Shown piece by piece: positions 58,863 through 64,000 of a DNA stretch of 64,000 nt. The notes below the pieces were generated by a model. That model did not search any database. It was not told where the DNA came from and saw only the letters and a program-made list of their open reading frames with translations. Positions within the stretch are counted from its first letter, which is position 1, and each line of letters begins with the position of its first letter. Position numbers and translations under genes: made by a program. The DNA is from Catonia carolina (taxonomy: Eukaryota > Arthropoda > Insecta > Hemiptera > Achilidae): the NCBI GenBank assembly GCA_035578175.1, contig JAQMRL010000005.1:51441722-51505721 (forward strand). The letters run 5' to 3'.

Positions 58863-59440
58863 AGAAAGTTGGGGAATTCTGCTATCTAGGGAGTAAAATA
58901 ACAAAGGATAAGCCTAATAGAAGCACAAATGATATCAAAAGTAGGATTGCTCAAGCTAGAAAAGCCTTTGAAATGAAAAACAGCTTACTGACTACAAACA
59001 TTGATTTACAGATTAGGAAAAATTTCTTGAAACACTACGTTTGGATTGTAGTTTGCGTTTGCGTTTGTTGTTATACGTGGGTGATAAGGCTGTAGAAAGG
59101 AAAAGGATAGAACCTTTTGAAATGTGGTGTTATAGGAAAATGTTAAAAATTAGGTAGGTGGACAAAATAAGTAATTTAGAGGTTCTCAGACGAGTGAATG
59201 AAAAAAGAGGTACTATATGGAAATATCTTATCAGAAGAAAGGATAAGCTATTGGGGCATATTTTAAGCCATCCAGATCTATCAATAATGGGGGGTAATAT
59301 TGAGGGAGTGAATTTTAGAGGGAGGCAAAGGTTCGAATATTTAATAAAGCAAATTACAAAAGATGTAGTGTTACAGGTATGTAGATATAAAAAGACTTGC
59401 GCAAGATAGAACAGATTGGAGAACTGCATCAAACCACTCG
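58863..59440 (+). pseudogene. LINE-A reverse transcriptase C-terminal remnant
   Basis: Starts at the VGEFCYLGSKIT segment and runs, with a frameshift and a small deletion around 59050-59085, through MDKISNLEVLRRVNEKRGTI and GRQRFEYLIKQITKD to a stop. Same family as 10118 and 29310. Confidence 0.8.
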
Positions 59441-59489
59441 ATAAAAAAGCGATTCGGGAATTATGTGTTCCGTAGATGTTTTTTGGAGG

Positions 59490-59592
59490 GCCCGGCATGC
59501 TGATAAGCATGGTAAAACCACCTCACTCCTCGTTTTACTTAATAAAAATTAGAGGTTTAAACCAGCCGAAAGGCTGATGATCAACAACATTT
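59490..59592 (+). repeat. R1 tail fragment
   Basis: GGAGGGCCCGGCATGCTGAT, then CCACCTCACTCCTCGTTTTA and AACCAGCCGAAAGGCTGATG; internally deleted R1 3' part. Confidence 0.6.
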
Positions 59593-59879
59593 TGGAAGAT
59601 AAAATTATAGTTAATTTAATAAAACACCGATATTAGCATTCGAAGTTGAACAGTATTATAAATATTATGAAATAATATTAAATAAAAATATATAATATTG
59701 ATATTGCACAGTATTAAAAACATCTAAATAAAATATATAATTAAAAAAGTATATATAAAATAAAAACAAAGCATTAGTTAACTAATAATAGCGTTAATAA
59801 TTAATATTACATAAAGAAACAATAAGTAGATTACTAAACAACTTTTAACAGTGACTGTATGCTTACAATAAAATAATGA

Positions 59880-60221
59880 AATTGTTTACTTCACCGGCGC
59901 ATGTCAGTTGTTTCTTATTGGTTAATTTGAGGGAAGAGACGGACCAATAGCAAAGCAGAATACGAATCCCTTTATTAAAGATAGAGGGAGAGAATTGTTA
60001 CGATGTACCTGACGTAATGTTCCCTCCAGTTATTTCTAAATCACCGAAGGGTTTCAACTTCATTCAATATTGTAAAACTTTTTATCGAAGTTATAAGTTA
60101 TTATAAGTGAATAATAATGATAATTAATTTTAACTGTACAAAAATTATGAAATTTTATTAATATTTTAAACACAGTTGGTATACTAACTTACGATAAAAT
60201 TTTATTAGTTTTTAAAACATT
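59880..60221 (+). promoter_or_regulatory. Probable promoter/5' UTR of the Asn-rich gene
   Basis: The region just upstream of the ATG contains two CCAAT-type boxes in opposite orientations (ATTGGTTAA at about 59918 and CCAATAGC at about 59943) and has a local rise in GC. No TATA box or exact initiator can be fixed. Confidence 0.4.
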
Positions 60222-61080
60222 ATGGAAGATAAATTAAAAATAACTCACGAACTAAACGAAATAAACAAGAAACCGGAAAATTTAGTAACAAACGAGAAAA
60301 AACAACGACCGTCATCACCTCGAAAATTTTTCGCGCGAATTTACGGACATCTTGAAGACAATAAATTGATAAACACATCACCAAACGATGATAGACATGA
60401 GGGTGTTGAAAAACAATTACATAGTAGAATAAATTCAACAGATAAAATAAATAATATTAATCCAACAATAATTCGACAACCAGTGCCGATTAAATATTCG
60501 TATAATATAAATAATAATAATAATAATAAATTAATAAATACAAATGATTATTTAGATAATAATGTAATAAATGGACAAACGAGTAGTTCAACATATTACA
60601 AATATCATAAAGGTATAAATTTAAAAACAAACGAAGAAAGTATAGGTTTATCATTTGAACACAAAATAAATTACAAAATTAATCAAACTAATAATAAAAA
60701 TGTTGATAATTCTTTAACAAACAACGAAGAAATAAATTCAAATGCTTCATCATCATCTTCACCAACAAACAATAAAATAACTGGACAATTTCAAAACTGG
60801 AAAAATGAAGACAATTTAAAACCACCTATATCGTCTTCTGGTAATTTAATTCCTGATTGGTTAAAAGAACATAATGGTGTACCAAATTATAGAGATGCAT
60901 TTCAACGGCCGGCTCCACAAGGGTCATCGTTGATTTCAATGAATTCTGGAATTCCTTTACATTTAACAACTGGTTTACCGTTCCATAGAAGGATGGATAA
61001 TGATCCTCATTCCATGTTATTAAGGCCGTTTCTTCCACCAAATGCTGATAATCATTTTCCAGCTGGATTTACTGCTTTCC
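60222..61080 (+). CDS. First coding exon of an Asn/Ser-rich, probably nuclear protein (3'-partial)
   Basis: The ATG at 60222 opens 286 codons plus one base to a strong donor (TTTCC|GTAAGT at 61081), phase 1. I do not recognise the gene. The N-terminus is basic and acidic with a compact motif, SPRKFFARIYGHLED (about residues 31-46), that looks conserved rather than low-complexity. The middle is Asn-rich (for example INNNNNNKLIN), with Ser-run and Thr patches. Near the end come GNLIPDWLKEHNGVPNYRDA and HSMLLRPFLPPNADNHFPAG. Such disordered leaders with short conserved islands are common in insect developmental transcription factors, with the DNA-binding domain in later exons; that is inference. 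Codons are strongly A/T-ending. The apparent continuation KYYYFHLIYVNEKKL beyond the donor is intron. Confidence 0.7.
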
Positions 61081-61439
61081 GTAAGTACTACTATTTTCAT
61101 TTAATTTATGTTAATGAGAAAAAGTTGTGAAAAAAATTCCGTCTATTTTGGTTTTTATAATCATTGTTTTTATCAGAGTTTCCGCTTTAAAAATTACACA
61201 AATTACCCTAAAAAATAACAAATTGGCCAATGATTTAAACGTTTAACCAGCCTAACGTTACCAGACTTAGACTTAAACGTTTACCAGGCTTCTATTACAA
61301 ATTTTTCTTTTAATGTAGTCTATTAATTATAATATTTCTCAAAAATCAATTTTCCTGAAATCACCCGAAAAACAGTATTTTTTTGTTTCTGAAAGAGATT
61401 GATATTTTTATGCCTCAACCGTACATTTATGGGGGTTTT

Positions 61440-61558
61440 TTATGGTATTTACTAGCATACCGACCCGGCTTCGCACGCGAAACGTGTATAGCCTAATCAA
61501 TTTTTTTTAAATAAATATCTAACAAAAATTGTGTAGCTGCTGGTCAATAGTATACTCC

Positions 61559-61602
<44 letters not shown>

Positions 61603-61985
61603 GGTTTTATAAATTCCCCTGCGAACATCTCACGGCAGTCTTAATATGTATCCTATGTCTGTACTTCAACAATAGTACACACATACACGCACGCGCGCGC
61701 GCGCGCACACACACACACACACACACAACGACGTTTTGATAGTTTCTCTCGCGTAGGCCTATGTCTCTCGCCTTCATCAAATTCCTTCATCTAACTTACT
61801 TCAACAGCAATACGTACTCACATGTACGCGCACACATACATTTATAAAAATTTTCATTAGGGCCCTTAAGGTTATCATTTTTGAAAATTTTAAAATAAAA
61901 TGTTGAGAATATAAATACAAATATGCTGTCAAAATTTCATGAAAATCCGTTCAGTAGTTTTGGAAATTAGCCTGCACAAAAAAAC
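61440..61985 (-). repeat. R6 repeat with (CA)n tracts
   Basis: TAGCATACCGACCCGGCTTC and GCACGCGAAACGTGTATAGC, then (CA)n at 61562-61600 and 61690-61728, followed by TTTCATGAAAATCCGTTCAG near 61940. It mirrors 52960-53380. A fragment of the same 3' part lies at about 51050-51160. Confidence 0.65.
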
Positions 61986-63071
61986 ATGCTTTGTCTTTAT
62001 ATTATTAGTAAACCGTAGCTTTATAACGCACAGGAACTTTACTAGCCTTCTAATTTTAACCGGCTTTAAATTTACCTGATTGCAAATTTTTAACTAAAAG
62101 AGTGAAAAAGAAGTTATAATTTAAAAAAAACATTCAACCCAATTCTTACCCAATAATGAATTTTTCAGGTATATAATAAAATATTGGTTATAGTAAAATT
62201 TTCCAGAATTAGGTAGTAAATACAAATTTATCAGAATCGTTTAAAAAGGATTTTAATTTGACCTTTATAAGTAAAGCAATCAACCCTCTGATCCTTCTAA
62301 AAATTCAATTATAAAGTTTTTTCATTGTTTTAGCTTGTTCATCTCTGGATTGATATGTTTTTTTTTTTAATTTAAGGGTTATAGAATGTTAAAACTAAGT
62401 TTAAATTACAAAAAAATATAATTTACAAAAAAAATAGGACTAATAATTATTTTTCTCATATTGAAAAATTTCGGAGGTGTATCACGATGCGTTATGAAAT
62501 TCTAGAACAATAAAATTAAAACTTTTTAAAATAGAATAATACATATATTTAAAATGATTTCTGGTTTTTTTACGGGAGGGTACATACTGGATTGAAAAGA
62601 AAGATGAGTAGCCTATTATGTGTGAATGCATTTAAATTTTATGAGTTGAAATATCGTTGCTACAATTGTTCTGGTTTAACTGATCGTTTTTTTGTTTCTG
62701 TTTTTTTTTTTTTTTTGCTTAAAGTACTATTATTTTGAAGTTAAAGATAAGTGTTTTTGATTTTTTATGATAAAAAAGTTACCTAAGTCAAATAAGTTAC
62801 CTTTTTTCTTTCTGGTTAATTATATTGCAAACCCTAAAATTTGTAAGAAAAAATACTTGTGTAACTTTTCGTTTTTCTCTCTAGTTGCTTCTTAACATAA
62901 TGCAAAATCCAATTCTGCCCTGACGGTCAAACGAACATGGGTGATAGGCTATTGCCTTAGAGATAAATATTTATGGTTTTTATTTTAGTTTACTAGTTGT
63001 ATCATATTTAAGTTCGTTTTTTTGTAAGATGTACTGTATTGTGTTCAATAAAGGCAAGGCATTATTATTGC

Positions 63072-63462
63072 TGTTGTTTAGGTCAACAGCTGAAAGGCTG
63101 GTTTGAACCTCTAGAGGTTTTACTAAGTAAAAACAAGGAGTGAGGTGGTTTACTAATGCCTTCCTCACTAAGTTGAAAGAGTATGCTTATCAGCATGCCA
63201 GGCTCTTCTAAAATCACCCACTTTCCACCCTACAAATGACACCTTCACTTCATTCACCACAGGGTCTGGCTGTATAGTGAAATTCATAACTCTCAGAGGA
63301 GATAACTCTGACTAGTGTCTTTTACACCTCTACCTCTTCTGTTCTTAATAGTTCAGTCATATAATTGACTGATTATGTGATAAGAAACAGAACTATTTTT
63401 GTAGCCCTGGAACCAACAGATCGAGTGCAAATAATTTAACCCTCCACCAGCCCGTTATGGGC
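63072..63462 (-). repeat. R1 interspersed repeat, minus orientation
   Basis: From TTGTTTAGGTCAACAGCTGA through AGGAGATAACTCTGACTAGT to CCACCAGCCCGTTATGGGCA; nearly full length. Confidence 0.7.
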
Positions 63463-63865
63463 ATAGGTGAAAATAACATTTGTCCAAATCTATAAACTGT
63501 ATCTTGTAAACAGATGGGAGGAAAGGCACCATAGGCGACTAAGACGTTTTTCCTGACACGAACTTCTTCAATAAAAATCTCAAAACGAAATTCAGGTTGA
63601 TAAGATAAACTTTTGTGTTTGTATTCACTGATGACTATTAAACGGTAACCTTATCAGATCATCAGTTTAATCCGTGATACTTAACACTGAAAACTAGGCT
63701 TGCTCAGGCACTAAGTTTACGTAAGTACTATCATAATTGTAATAAATTATAATTACTAATCATTTGTGATATCTCAAGTTAAGAAACAGTGAGGTAAATA
63801 GGTTAGTTGGTAAGCAAACATGCAACAATAGTTTTAATATGTTAAAAATTACAAAGTTACAAAAT

Positions 63866-63930
63866 TCGGGAATCGAATCAGAAACCGAAACCTTCGCAAA
63901 CTAGCATGCCATTCAGACGACCATTTACTA
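63866..63930 (-). repeat. tRNA-like SINE head fragment
   Basis: The minus strand reads GGTCGTCTGAATGGCATGC, with GATTCGATTCCC as the B box. Too incomplete to be a tRNA. Confidence 0.4.
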
Positions 63931-64000
63931 TTTTCTCCATTCAATCTTCGTATTGTATAGATTTGCGTACTAGCCTACAAAACATACCACGGGTTTGATT

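Larger units (their letters stand above)
61081..64000 (+). other. First intron of the Asn-rich gene (rest of window)
   Basis: No further exon of the gene is recognised before the window ends. Apart from R6, R1 and a SINE-like fragment, the intron is AT-rich with poly(T) runs (for example near 62700). Confidence 0.4.

Overview
The window looks like AT-rich, repeat-dense nuclear DNA from an insect. Genes are split into short exons by kilobase introns with GT-AG splice sites, and the intervening DNA is packed with mariner/Tc1, Tigger/pogo-like and hAT transposons, LINE reverse-transcriptase remnants, tRNA-derived SINEs and a very abundant TG-repeat-bearing family. A hemipteran host is my inference from the style of the LINE and repeat families; no marker gene here proves it.

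Three host genes can be supported. (1) Plus strand, 3932-16453: the last six coding exons (363 codons plus stop) of a TLC/ceramide-synthase-like membrane protein. Its fold landmarks are readable, but both catalytic histidine motifs appear to be replaced and its last membrane segment is tandemly duplicated. (2) Minus strand, 49984 down to 26156: a complete ten-exon, 500-residue major facilitator transporter of the SLC49A4/DIRC2 type. All exon phases join correctly. Genes 1 and 2 are convergent, with about 9.7 kb of transposon-rich DNA between their stop codons. (3) Plus strand, 60222-61080 and onwards: the first coding exon (286 codons plus one base) of an Asn/Ser-rich, probably nuclear, protein whose later exons lie beyond the window.

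Regions: 1-3.9 kb, sparse AT-rich DNA; 3.9-16.5 kb, gene 1 with transposons in its introns; 16.5-26.1 kb, intergenic nest (Tigger-like element holding a hAT with a perfect 8-bp target duplication, a second Tigger-like element holding a duplicated palindrome, a Tc1/mariner remnant, decayed TG-family copies); 26.2-50.0 kb, gene 2, whose introns hold most of the repeats; 50.1-59.6 kb, a transposon block with two mariner-type elements, a huge TG tract, a 855-bp palindrome and LINE pieces; 59.6-64 kb, gene 3.

The most unusual features are the apparently catalytically dead ceramide-synthase-like protein; a GC-rich repeat family carrying histone-type 3' stem-loops; the TG family, whose ends match the Helentron/HINE (DINE-1-like) plan; mariner-derived near-perfect palindromes; and a nested-insertion record with readable target duplications.
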